A stretch of 64,000 bases of DNA from Chryseobacterium sp. LJ668. Its GTDB lineage: Bacteria; Bacteroidota; Bacteroidia; Flavobacteriales; Weeksellaceae. The notes under the pieces were generated by a model, which did not search any database, had not been told where the DNA came from, and was given only the letters and a program-made list of their open reading frames with translations. The stretch spans positions 3,023,001-3,087,000 of the forward strand of contig NZ_CP080443.1 of NCBI RefSeq assembly GCF_019613955.1, written 5' to 3'. Below, one piece after another: positions 1-7,929 of the stretch. The position numbers and the translations under genes are program-made. The first letter of the stretch is position 1. Every line of letters starts with the position of its first letter.

Positions 1-1475
1 CTAAAGAACGAAGCGTAGATTTCGGATCTTTACAGAGACCTATCAATCTTTCTGTTTTTTATAATGGTAAAGAAAATGATATGTATAAAAATATGATGGG
101 AACATTCACCATGAATTATAAACCGTCAGACAAATGGAGATTTACTTTAGACAGTTTTGCATATCAGAACAGAGAGAGAGAATATTATACGATTGCTTCA
201 AGCTATATATTACAGACTTTTGATCCGATCACGGGAGATCCAATAACATCTTATGACGTAGGCGGACAGATAGAGCACGCCAGAAATGACCTTTTTGTAC
301 GAACGTACGGAACACAGTTTAAAACACGTTTTTCACCCAATGTTAATACGGATATTGAAGTAGGTTTTAAATTTGAAAAAGAAAATCTAAGCGACTTAAC
401 CAATGAGTATAAATTGGTTGATTCTTCCGGATACAGTACACCGAGACCGTTGGATGATCCTAGGTTTCCTGATGCATCAGAATTAGATTTATTTTACAGC
501 ATTGCAGGTAATAATCATATCGAGCCGACAAGATTATCTGCATATGCACAGTATTCTCAGAAGTTTTATTGGGGTTCAAGCAAAGTATTTATCAATGCAG
601 GAGCAAGAGTAGCACACTGGAGTTTTAATGATGAAACTATTTTTTCACCAAGAGCTCAATTTGCAATAAAGCCGGAGTGGGATACCGATATGCTATTCAG
701 AATTGCGGGTGGTATCTATTATCAGTCACCTTTTTATAAAGAAATAAAAGATCTTGACGGAAATTTCAATCCGAATATAAAATCTCAGCGTTCGATTCAG
801 GCAATTCTAGCAAATGATTTCGAATTTGAATTTGACGACCGACCGTTTAAGCTGACTACAGAATTGTATTACAAAAAAATGGATAATTTGATTCCGTATT
901 ATATGGATAATGTGAGAATTCGTTATTCAGGGAAAAACAATGCTTCAGGATATGCTTACGGAATAGATACAAGACTTTTTGGAGAATTTGTTCCGGGTAT
1001 AGATTCTTGGTTGTCTGCAAGTTATGCCAGAGTTTACGAGAATATTGATGGGAGAGGAGATATCCCGAGACCTACAGATCAGAGATTCAGGTTTGCTATG
1101 TTTTATCAGGATTACATGCCTAAATTTCCTTCAATGCGTGTGAATTTGACTTTGACTTATGCAATGGGTTTACCGAACGGAGCGCCGGTTTTTACAGATC
1201 CTTATCAGTACCAAAAAACTTTGCCTTCTTATAAAAGAGTAGATATCGGACTTTCAAAAGTATTTATTGACAGAAAAGACAATAAAAAGACCTACGGTTT
1301 CTGGGGTAATTTTGAAGAGTTGATTCTGGGTGTTCAGGTATTCAATGCTTTTAATATCAATAATACCGTTTCTAATCAATGGATTACTGATGCCAATACC
1401 AATCTGATGTATCCGGTTCCGGTACGTTTGACAGGGAGATTTTTTAACGTAAAACTTGAATTTAAAATCAAATAG
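1..1475 (+). CDS. TonB-dependent receptor, C-terminal part (5' end outside window)
   Basis: This is the end of an outer-membrane, TonB-dependent receptor beta-barrel. The frame is open from base 3 with no stop, so the gene starts before the window and the ATG at 81 is internal. What is visible is about 490 residues of alternating amphipathic strands with aromatic-rich turns, and the last strand ends FFNVKLEFKIK, the usual barrel-closing C-terminus recognised by the BAM machinery. The plug domain, TonB box and signal peptide are not in view, so the substrate cannot be named. A hairpin terminator follows directly, and the next gene is a DUF3347 protein of a family often found near metal-handling genes, which is only weak context. 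Confidence 0.85.
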   Translation, partial: KERSVDFGSLQRPINLSVFYNGKENDMYKNMMGTFTMNYKPSDKWRFTLDSFAYQNREREYYTIASSYILQTFDPITGDPITSYDVGGQIEHARNDLFVRTYGTQFKTRFSPNVNTDIEVGFKFEKENLSDLTNEYKLVDSSGYSTPRPLDDPRFPDASELDLFYSIAGNNHIEPTRLSAYAQYSQKFYWGSSKVFINAGARVAHWSFNDETIFSPRAQFAIKPEWDTDMLFRIAGGIYYQSPFYKEIKDLDGNFNPNIKSQRSIQAILANDFEFEFDDRPFKLTTELYYKKMDNLIPYYMDNVRIRYSGKNNASGYAYGIDTRLFGEFVPGIDSWLSASYARVYENIDGRGDIPRPTDQRFRFAMFYQDYMPKFPSMRVNLTLTYAMGLPNGAPVFTDPYQYQKTLPSYKRVDIGLSKVFIDRKDNKKTYGFWGNFEELILGVQVFNAFNINNTVSNQWITDANTNLMYPVPVRLTGRFFNVKLEFKIK

Positions 1476-1480
1476 TAACA

Positions 1481-1511
1481 AAAACTTCTGAAATTTCTCA
1501 GGAGTTTTTTC
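1481..1511 (+). terminator. Rho-independent terminator after the receptor
   Basis: AAACTTCTGA at 1482-1491 pairs, with one G-T wobble, with TCAGGAGTTT at 1498-1507, and the stem runs into a T tract. Confidence 0.75.
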
Positions 1512-1555
1512 TTTATAATAATTCAATTAAATTTGTACTCAATTAAAATTTAGAA

Positions 1556-2026
1556 ATGAAAAAATATATTGCTCTTTTATTTTCTGTAATCATGGTAATT
1601 ACTTTACAATCCCAGTCAAAGCAGAATACACAACTAACAAAATTATATCAAAATTATATTGCCATAAAATCTTCATTATCTTCTGATGATCTAAAAAAAA
1701 CTTCGATGGCTGCAGGAGAATTCCTGAAAACCGCTAAAACCGTTAATGCCAAAATGATTACAGAAAAAAAACTGATATCATTGAAAGCAGACGCAACAAC
1801 CATAGCACAGGGTAAAAATATTGAAACTCAGAGAAAAGCATTTTATCAATTATCAGACATTATGATCAGTTTGGCTAAAGAAAATAAACTGTCTGATAAA
1901 ACCATTTTTGTACAGTATTGTCCGATGGCAAAAGGCAGCTGGATGAGTAATGAGAAGCAGATTGTCAACCCATATTACGGAAAATCAATGCTTGACTGTG
2001 GTTCTGTAAAATCTGAAATAAAATAA
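1556..2026 (+). CDS. DUF3347 family exported protein
   Basis: A 156-residue protein with an N-terminal signal sequence (about residues 1-19, hydrophobic core ALLFSVIMVI). The C-terminal half carries the family signature: YCPM at 121-124, W129, NPYYG at 138-142 and C148. DUF3347 domains occur in Bacteroidota alone or fused to copper-efflux components, and the Cys/Met/Tyr pattern suggests metal binding in the periplasm; that role is inferred. The length is right for a stand-alone DUF3347 protein. The gene has no operon partner: a terminator precedes it and a bidirectional one follows. The start ATG is the first in frame and directly begins the signal peptide. Confidence 0.8.
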   Translation: MKKYIALLFSVIMVITLQSQSKQNTQLTKLYQNYIAIKSSLSSDDLKKTSMAAGEFLKTAKTVNAKMITEKKLISLKADATTIAQGKNIETQRKAFYQLSDIMISLAKENKLSDKTIFVQYCPMAKGSWMSNEKQIVNPYYGKSMLDCGSVKSEIK

Positions 2027-2048
2027 TCGTTTATCGATAAAAAAGTAT

Positions 2049-2076
2049 AAAAAGAAACTCAGTCGGGTTTCTTTTT
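2049..2076. terminator. Bidirectional terminator between convergent genes
   Basis: AAAAAGAAAC (2049-2058) pairs perfectly with GTTTCTTTTT (2067-2076). It serves the DUF3347 gene on the plus strand and the monooxygenase on the minus strand, whose stop codon (2075-2077) overlaps the stem. Confidence 0.8.
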
Positions 2077-3190
2077 ACATTTCAAGCTGTAAGATTTTCT
2101 CAATCATCTTTTGATTGATACTTTCAGGAACAGATCTCATTAAAAAGTTACGGATGGAATTTCCGTTTTCCCAATGTGAAAGTTTACCGATTTTCCAGCT
2201 TGTATCAACAATATAATCGACTTTCTTCCGTCTTATTTTTTGAAATTCTTTGAAAACAGAATTAAAATCTTTATTTTTTTCCAGCAATTTCCCAATAACA
2301 TATGCATCTTCAATCGATTGACAGGCGCCTTGTCCCATATTTGGCGTAGTTGCATGAGCAGCATCACCAATTAAACAAAGGTTTTCAGAAAACCATTTTG
2401 GAATAGGAGCGAGGTCAATAATATCATTTAAAATAATATTTTCCGGTTTTGTAGCTTCCAAAATCTGTAGAACTAAAGGATCAAAATCTCTGAGAGTTTC
2501 AGTTAAATCAATATTTTCTGTAAAATTTTTATCATTGATCAAAGCGTACCAATATACCCGATTTTCAGAAAGCTTCACAAAACCAAAACGTTTTCCTTTC
2601 CCCCAGATTTCTAAAGCATGATGAAAATATTGTTCAGGTAAATCAAAATCAACCAATCCGCGCCAGCATTTTTGTCCAGCATTTCGAATGATTCCGCTTT
2701 CCAAAATTTGATTGCGAACTTTAGAATGGATTCCATCTGCTCCGAATACAATTCTGCTTTCAATTTCGCTGCCATTTTCAAATTTCAAATGATAATTTTT
2801 TTTCTTATCAATTTTATTTAAATTATAATCAAGTTTAATATTTTCAAAACCTAAATTTTCCGCTAAAATATTCTGTAAATCTGATCTGTAAATAGCAACA
2901 TTACATGAATTGTATTTCTTTTCCAATGCCAAAACATTGGTTGTTGAAATAGTTTTCAGCTTTTCGTCAGTGATAAAAATTCCATGAATTTTGTTTCCGG
3001 CGTTTTCAATTTTTTCTTTTAAATCTAATTTTTCAAAAATCTGCATTGCATTGACGGCCATCATAATTCCGGCTCCGACAGGCTTTATTTCCGGCGCAGA
3101 TTCGTAAATGGTAAAATATAAATTTTGTTGCTTCAGAATATTTCCTAAAGTCAAACCGCCAATTCCTGCTCCGATGATTGAGATTTTCAT
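2075..3190 (-). CDS. FAD-dependent monooxygenase (UbiH / p-hydroxybenzoate hydroxylase type)
   Basis: A 371-residue flavoprotein monooxygenase of the class-A aromatic hydroxylase type. It has the Rossmann GAGIGG at residues 7-12, the FAD/NAD(P)H fingerprint GADGIHS at about 150-156, and the ribityl-binding IGDAAHATTPNMGQGA from about 274. The substrate is probably a small aromatic or a drug-like compound (the TetX-like subfamily also looks like this), but the sequence does not decide. The start is the ATG at 3190, immediately before KISIIGAG; the frame continues 18 codons further upstream with no family-like sequence. It lies 19 bp behind the conserved hypothetical gene at 3210-3788 and is probably co-transcribed with it. 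Confidence 0.88.
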   Translation of the reverse strand: MKISIIGAGIGGLTLGNILKQQNLYFTIYESAPEIKPVGAGIMMAVNAMQIFEKLDLKEKIENAGNKIHGIFITDEKLKTISTTNVLALEKKYNSCNVAIYRSDLQNILAENLGFENIKLDYNLNKIDKKKNYHLKFENGSEIESRIVFGADGIHSKVRNQILESGIIRNAGQKCWRGLVDFDLPEQYFHHALEIWGKGKRFGFVKLSENRVYWYALINDKNFTENIDLTETLRDFDPLVLQILEATKPENIILNDIIDLAPIPKWFSENLCLIGDAAHATTPNMGQGACQSIEDAYVIGKLLEKNKDFNSVFKEFQKIRRKKVDYIVDTSWKIGKLSHWENGNSIRNFLMRSVPESINQKMIEKILQLEM

Positions 3191-3209
3191 AATTAAATTA
3201 AAAATTTCG

Positions 3210-3788
3210 CTATGGTTTCTTTTTCCTATTTTCCTTTTCCGCAATTAATTCATTCATCGTATTTCTTGAATTTTTCCTCCCTTTTAAATATGTACCGTTG
3301 ATAGAATGATCTTTGTAATAATCAATAAAATATTTTAGTTCATCATTTGTCATTTCAGTTGGTTTTAGAAATCTTTTATTAATATCGATTCCACTTTCTG
3401 ACTCATGTTTTTGGTTTTCAATATCATTAATTCTGGCAGTAGGAATTTCTTCTTCAACTTCAATTATGTCGTAATCTTTTTCTTTTAAATTTGTTTGATT
3501 TATGATCTGCAAATATTCAGATAAAACTCTTTTTTCAATATTTATTTTTCCACCTCCAGAAAGATGTCGGTCATTTTGATTTTTTTTCACTCCTGAAATC
3601 CAATATTCATCACCTGATTCAATTTCGTAATAATTTCCACTAATCCCGTTTCCGTTTAAACTTTGAAAAGCTTTTCCATCAAAATATAAAGTTCTTCCTG
3701 TTTTAGAAAATGATACTATACCAATCCAAGCAGGGCCGTTGTCACTATAACCCGTCTTCAGTTCAATATATTTTATTTCAGATTTCAT
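3210..3788 (-). CDS. Conserved hypothetical protein (about 192 aa)
   Basis: I do not recognise a characterised function. The first 95 residues resemble a widely distributed uncharacterised family whose members begin with a YIELKTGYSDNGPAWIG-like segment and contain SGNYYEIESG and EYWISGVKK; some homologues carry doubtful enzyme names in databases. The remaining half is charged and ends in a basic tail. No signal peptide or membrane segment is visible, so it should be cytoplasmic. The start is the ATG at 3788, which begins the conserved domain; an upstream ATG at 3851 would overlap the rpoD terminator. A TAnnTTTG element sits 17 bp upstream, and the FAD monooxygenase follows in the same direction. 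Confidence 0.75.
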   Translation of the reverse strand: MKSEIKYIELKTGYSDNGPAWIGIVSFSKTGRTLYFDGKAFQSLNGNGISGNYYEIESGDEYWISGVKKNQNDRHLSGGGKINIEKRVLSEYLQIINQTNLKEKDYDIIEVEEEIPTARINDIENQKHESESGIDINKRFLKPTEMTNDELKYFIDYYKDHSINGTYLKGRKNSRNTMNELIAEKENRKKKP

Positions 3789-3805
3789 TGTTAATTGATT
3801 TAATT

Positions 3806-3813
3806 CAAAAATA
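3806..3813 (-). promoter_or_regulatory. Promoter -7 element TATTTTTG for 3210-3788
   Basis: The minus strand reads TATTTTTG, matching the Bacteroidota TAnnTTTG consensus, 17 bp before the ATG at 3788. It abuts the T tract of the rpoD terminator, so termination and re-initiation are packed together. No clear -33 box is seen. Confidence 0.5.
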
Positions 3814-3847
3814 TAAAAAAAACGGAGCCTGAAAAAATCAAGCTCCG
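3812..3847 (-). terminator. Terminator of rpoD
   Basis: On the minus strand CGGAGC (3847-3842) pairs with GCTCCG (3828-3823), with TGA/TCA extending the stem inside, followed by a run of Ts (complement of 3812-3822). Confidence 0.8.
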
Positions 3848-3868
3848 CCAATAATTATTTAACAAAAT

Positions 3869-4735
3869 TTATTTACCTAAATAAGACTTCAAAATCTTAC
3901 TTCTGGTATTGTGTTTCAGTCTTTTGATCGCTTTTTCTTTGATCTGACGAACTCTTTCTCTTGTAAGATCAAAAGTTTCGCCGATTTCTTCCAAAGTCAT
4001 TGGATGTTTACCGTTCAGTCCGAAATATAATCTTACCAAATCTGCCTCTCTTGGAGTCAACGTGTTCAATGCTCTTTCAATTTCAATCTGAAGAGATTCA
4101 AGCATCAAGTCTTTATCCGGGCTTGGAGATTCTCCTGAACGCAATACATCATACAAGTTAGAATCTTCACCTTCTACCAATGGCGCATCCATCGACAGGT
4201 GTCTTCCGGAGTTTTTCATTGATTCTTTGATGTCTTCTTCACTCATGTCCAGAACTTCAGCCAACTCTTCCGGAGAAGGTGGTCTTTCGTTTTCCTGTTC
4301 AAGGTGAGCATATGCTTTATTGATTTTGTTGATCGAACCAATTTTGTTCAGCGGTAATCTTACAATTCTCGACTGTTCAGCCAAAGCCTGTAAAATCGAC
4401 TGACGAATCCACCATACGGCATAAGAGATAAATTTAAAACCTCTTGTTTCGTCATATCTTTTTGCAGCTTTCATCAATCCTAAATTCCCTTCATTAATCA
4501 AATCGGGAAGAGAAAGACCTTGATTTTGGTACTGTTTGGAAACTGAAACTACGAAACGAAGGTTGGCCTTAATTAGTTTTTCCAACGCAACTCTGTCGCC
4601 TGCGCGGATTTTTTGTGCCAAATCTACCTCTTCGTCTGCGGTAATCAATTCTACTTTACCAATTTCCTGCAAATACTTGTCTAGTGAAGCGGTTTCCCTG
4701 TTGGTTACCTGCTTGGTTATTTTTAATTGTCTCAT
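3869..4735 (-). CDS. rpoD: Primary sigma factor RpoD (sigma-70 / SigA)
   Basis: The 288-residue housekeeping sigma factor directs RNA polymerase to vegetative promoters. Region 1.2 starts near residue 15 ([12 protein letters not shown]), the region 2.3/2.4 segment [17 protein letters not shown] is at 98-114, region 3 spans about 130-190, and the region 4.2 helix-turn-helix reads [17 protein letters not shown] near 256-272. The acidic region 1.1 of proteobacterial RpoD is absent, as is normal in Bacteroidota, where this short form recognises TTG/TAnnTTTG promoters; this fits the -7 elements seen throughout the window. The gene has its own terminator and a TATTTTTG element 12 bp before the start. 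Confidence 0.97.
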   Translation of the reverse strand: MRQLKITKQVTNRETASLDKYLQEIGKVELITADEEVDLAQKIRAGDRVALEKLIKANLRFVVSVSKQYQNQGLSLPDLINEGNLGLMKAAKRYDETRGFKFISYAVWWIRQSILQALAEQSRIVRLPLNKIGSINKINKAYAHLEQENERPPSPEELAEVLDMSEEDIKESMKNSGRHLSMDAPLVEGEDSNLYDVLRSGESPSPDKDLMLESLQIEIERALNTLTPREADLVRLYFGLNGKHPMTLEEIGETFDLTRERVRQIKEKAIKRLKHNTRSKILKSYLGK

Positions 4736-4747
4736 TTATCTTATTCT

Positions 4748-4755
4748 CAAAAATA
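4748..4755 (-). promoter_or_regulatory. Promoter -7 element TATTTTTG of rpoD
   Basis: The minus strand reads TATTTTTG (TAnnTTTG consensus), leaving a leader of only a few bases before the ATG at 4735. A matching -33 is not obvious. Confidence 0.5.
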
Positions 4756-4880
4756 GAGTTACTGTATATTATACGTTTGAAACTAACAAAAGGTTACACA
4801 TGTTTTAATTATTTTTTATTTAATTAAAATCTGGTCGGGAAATAAGTTGTAAATTATCGATCTCGTTTTATGCTTTAGAC

Positions 4881-4909
4881 AAAAAAAAGTGAAACTGAAG
4901 CTTCACTTT
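4881..4909 (-). terminator. Terminator of the S1/P1 nuclease gene
   Basis: AAAGTGAA (4886-4893) pairs with TTCACTTT (4902-4909). On the minus strand the stem is followed by eight Ts (complement of 4881-4888). Confidence 0.75.
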
Positions 4910-4947
4910 GATATTATAATTTAAAATTCATTTATTTGCCATCCACC

Positions 4948-5739
4948 TTAAAACAAATCGTTTAACATTTTTGCCAGTCTCAAACCTCCATAAAGAAGCT
5001 GTCTTTCCATAGTATCATTGAATTTGTATTGATAATCATAGCCCAATTTTGAATCATTCGGAGTTTGAGCGTAAATCTTATTCGCAATCTGATGAGAATC
5101 ATACAACCAGTTTTCTAACGTTCCTGATTGAATTTGTTTCACTTCATCTTTAGACTTGATATCTAAAAGTTTTGCATATTCTGTGTAGCTGTATTTTTGA
5201 GAATCAACCAATTTTCCGTCCCAGACTGAGTGTAAATTTGTTTTATCGCCAAAATAAGTGACGTTGATCTTATTTCCGCCCAGATCTTCAGCTCTTCCCG
5301 TGTGCATAGGCTGAGAAAGATCTCCCATCATATGAATCAGGAAAATTAAAGCAATTTTTCTGTCTTTTTCAGAAGTTTTTTCGTCTTTAATCTGTGCAGA
5401 TAATGTTTTGATTTGAGAATATAAACTTGCTCCCGATTGTGCCTTCAAATTCATTTCAAATGCTTTCAGATCTGTCTGAGGATCAACATTTACATAATGC
5501 CATGCTGAAGTTTGCTTCCAAACTCCCGTGGTATCAGATTTAATGAAATCTGGCCAGTTTGCCCAGTATGCCAAACGTTCCTGGCCCATCATTTTTCTTA
5601 TTTCTCTTTTCGCTTTTCCCGAAAGATGATTTTCTGCAATCTCAGCGATGATGCGGTGACCCGTTAATCCCCATGCATAAGAGTACACCGAACATGAGAT
5701 GAATAACAAAAACAGCATTTTAGAATAAATACTTTTCAT
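4948..5739 (-). CDS. Secreted S1/P1-type nuclease
   Basis: A 263-residue zinc-dependent single-strand nuclease/3'-nucleotidase of the S1/P1 family. A signal peptide (MKSIYSKMLFLLFISCSVYSYA) precedes a mature N-terminus at or next to W of WGLTGHRIIAEIAE; in this family the N-terminal Trp and the first His bind zinc. Further zinc-site segments are visible: WPDF, WHYVNVDP, HMMGDLSQPMH and NLHSVWDGKL. The length matches family members. The start ATG at 5739 opens the signal peptide; an ATG 14 codons upstream would spoil it. The enzyme should act in the periplasm or outside the cell, probably in nucleic-acid scavenging. The gene is monocistronic and divergent from tssG. Confidence 0.92.
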   Translation of the reverse strand: MKSIYSKMLFLLFISCSVYSYAWGLTGHRIIAEIAENHLSGKAKREIRKMMGQERLAYWANWPDFIKSDTTGVWKQTSAWHYVNVDPQTDLKAFEMNLKAQSGASLYSQIKTLSAQIKDEKTSEKDRKIALIFLIHMMGDLSQPMHTGRAEDLGGNKINVTYFGDKTNLHSVWDGKLVDSQKYSYTEYAKLLDIKSKDEVKQIQSGTLENWLYDSHQIANKIYAQTPNDSKLGYDYQYKFNDTMERQLLYGGLRLAKMLNDLF

Positions 5740-5763
5740 TTTTAGTAATAATTTTAAGATGCA

Positions 5764-5771
5764 CAAAGATA
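5764..5771 (-). promoter_or_regulatory. Promoter -7 element TATCTTTG of the S1/P1 nuclease
   Basis: The minus strand reads TATCTTTG, a full TAnnTTTG match, 24 bp before the ATG at 5739. The presumed leader lies downstream of the alternative ATG at 5781, which supports the shorter start. Confidence 0.55.
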
Positions 5772-5897
5772 AGGTACACATTCTAAAAATTTACTGAAAC
5801 TTAGACTTATTCTTATCTTATGAATACTATGTTAAATAAATTTAATAACTAATATGTTAAGATAAATTTTCATTTTTACTATTTATGTTTATAAATT

Positions 5898-5920
5898 CCC
5901 AATTTTATTAGTAAATTGGG
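5898..5920. promoter_or_regulatory. Inverted repeat in the nuclease/tssG divergent region
   Basis: CCCAATTT (5898-5905) and AAATTGGG (5913-5920) form a perfect 8-bp inverted repeat with a 7-base spacer, about 90 bp before tssG. There is no T tract, so an operator is likelier than a terminator. The rest of 5782-6010 holds no gene. Confidence 0.35.
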
Positions 5921-6010
5921 GTAATGAAATTATTTTAGAATTTGTAAAAATATTTTCAAATTGAGAAATATAATTTTTTGCACTAACAACCACCATCACA
6001 GAAAAAGAGT

Positions 6011-6952
6011 ATGTACGACAATAGCATTGTAGATATGCATTATAATAAACTGCAAACAGATTTTAGAGCTGAAGCAGTGGCAGTTAATCTTCTCAAATAC
6101 CATCGCGCGGTAAGCAATATTTTTATTGAACGGATAGGAATCAATGACAGAGCGTATTTAAAAGATATTAAAAGCATATCCACCGAATATCTTGGTTTTG
6201 ACGAAGAAGTTCTTAGTATAAAAACCTACAGAGAAGGCATTTACGACTATTTACCGGAAGGCCTTTTTCATCCGCCGTCACTCAATACTTCCAGGAAAAA
6301 TGTTGAAAATGTAGTGAATGAGATCAGGAAGCAAAAAAGGGTAGAAGATGACGCCAGAAAATTCTTCAGGCCTTTCGAGCTAGAGATTTTTTTCACAGAA
6401 ATTGGTGCTTTGCTAAAGGAATTTGATTTTGATCTTGCCAGCGAAACCGATTCTCTTTTAAAGGTTTTTTCAGAGCTTTGGCCGGTTGTAAAAATGCTCG
6501 ATAAAAAGAATGCCTGTATTTTTATTTATATTTTACCGTTTTTTCATCAGATACGAGGCGACAAAAAATGGTTTGAGAGATGTATGACGTCATTTCTGAA
6601 AGTTCCTGTAGAAATTACATTTACCCCAAATATTATTGACAGAATTGAGGAGGATGACGACTCGATGCTGTTGGGAAACTCTCGTTTAGGAGTTACCTAT
6701 ATTCCCAGCGGAAAACATATGGATGGCGAAAGAAACTGGGTTGTAAACATAGGGCCGATTCCGTATAATGAAATGAAAAAATATATACCCGGAAATCCTT
6801 TTCGAAAGGTACTTCAGGCACTGTACGATTATTGCCTGCCGGTAAGTGTCGACATTAAAGAAAATTTTGTTACCGAAAAGAAAGAATATTCTTTCATGCT
6901 GGAAGACGACGAAAGAAATTCTAACAGGCTAGGTTTCTCTACTTTTCTGTAA
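6011..6952 (+). CDS. tssG: Type VI secretion baseplate protein TssG (T6SS-iii type)
   Basis: A 313-residue protein whose C-terminal third follows the TssG pattern: FLKVPVEI near 197-204, then LGNSRLGVTYI, a strand ending VVNIGPI, a PGN turn and helix (FRKVLQALYDYCLP), and the closing RLGFSTFL that corresponds to the RLGWTSWL-type end of proteobacterial TssG. TssG forms, with TssE, TssF and TssK, the wedge of the T6SS baseplate on the inner membrane. It leads a three-gene operon, tssG-tssN-tssK, 53 bp ahead of tssN. The other baseplate, sheath, Hcp, VgrG and ClpV genes are not next to it. Similarity is distant but the context supports the call. Confidence 0.78.
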   Translation: MYDNSIVDMHYNKLQTDFRAEAVAVNLLKYHRAVSNIFIERIGINDRAYLKDIKSISTEYLGFDEEVLSIKTYREGIYDYLPEGLFHPPSLNTSRKNVENVVNEIRKQKRVEDDARKFFRPFELEIFFTEIGALLKEFDFDLASETDSLLKVFSELWPVVKMLDKKNACIFIYILPFFHQIRGDKKWFERCMTSFLKVPVEITFTPNIIDRIEEDDDSMLLGNSRLGVTYIPSGKHMDGERNWVVNIGPIPYNEMKKYIPGNPFRKVLQALYDYCLPVSVDIKENFVTEKKEYSFMLEDDERNSNRLGFSTFL

Positions 6953-7005
6953 AATATTTTATTATATTTACATTCATCAAACACAATCACTATTAATTTA
7001 ATTAA

Positions 7006-7905
7006 ATGGAATTTTCATCAGTAAAAGGTGTTTTTTTAAGATATATTTTAGTGCCTTTGCTGGCTGTTATCATGATGGGCATTTTGGGTGCTATCAGAAG
7101 AACTAAGCCGGCAATTAAAATTAAAGTAATCATCATCTACGTTTTGCTATGCAGTTTATGTTTGGCAGTTCCCGGATTTTTCGGTTTTTCAGGAAATTTA
7201 TTTAATCCATATTGGTATTTGATTTCACAGATCATCTATCTATTATTAGGAATCATTCATGTCAATTTGATGCACAGGTATTTCAAAAAACACATCCCGT
7301 CATTTGGTATGAGCCTGCTGTTTGAATCTATATTGTCGATAACATGCGTTCTTTTGGGATCTTATCTGTTTGTTTTACTTTTTACCTGGGTTAGCAATGG
7401 CCAAGGCTATCCTGTAATGTCTGCAACGAGTGTGCTGATATTTTTTGTACCAATGGTGTTTTATTACTGCTACGTTCAGTTTATCAGTATCCCTGTTGAT
7501 ATTTATAAGACTTGGAGATATTCTCCGGATCAGAAATTACCTGATTTTGAGGGAGCAGATTTTGACCGTTTAATGGTTTTGAATGTTGAACTGAGCAAGA
7601 ATCTTGAAGACGCGAACAGATTTAGGATAAAAGCCAAAACATTACCTACAGGCGTAACTTTCGGCGATTGGTTTTACCGTGTGGTAGACGATTATAATCA
7701 CAAAAATCCAAAGTCAGTCATACACCTTTCAGATGTGCAAAGTGAACCTTACTACTGGATATTTTATATTAAGAAATCTTTTTTCAGTTTCAGAAAATAT
7801 ATCGATTTTGATCAGGATATCAGTACAAACAAAATCTCTGAAAATGAAGTGGTGATCTGCAAAAGGGTCATTCAGCACGAAGAAGAAGGAAGAAGATCAT
7901 CATAA
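7006..7905 (+). CDS. tssN: TssN-like T6SS membrane protein (Bacteroidota-specific)
   Basis: A 299-residue protein with about five transmembrane segments in the first 165 residues (around 10-28, 40-60, 70-90, 103-125 and 138-158) and a soluble, presumably cytoplasmic, C-terminal domain of about 130 residues ending in a charged tail. TssN is a known membrane component peculiar to Bacteroidota T6SS (subtype iii), which lack the TssJLM complex. I assign it from topology, length and its place between tssG and tssK; the family-level similarity needs a profile search. It starts 53 bp after tssG and ends 24 bp before tssK. Confidence 0.6.
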   Translation: MEFSSVKGVFLRYILVPLLAVIMMGILGAIRRTKPAIKIKVIIIYVLLCSLCLAVPGFFGFSGNLFNPYWYLISQIIYLLLGIIHVNLMHRYFKKHIPSFGMSLLFESILSITCVLLGSYLFVLLFTWVSNGQGYPVMSATSVLIFFVPMVFYYCYVQFISIPVDIYKTWRYSPDQKLPDFEGADFDRLMVLNVELSKNLEDANRFRIKAKTLPTGVTFGDWFYRVVDDYNHKNPKSVIHLSDVQSEPYYWIFYIKKSFFSFRKYIDFDQDISTNKISENEVVICKRVIQHEEEGRRSS

Positions 7906-7929
7906 TCACAAATTTTAAAAAGTATTACT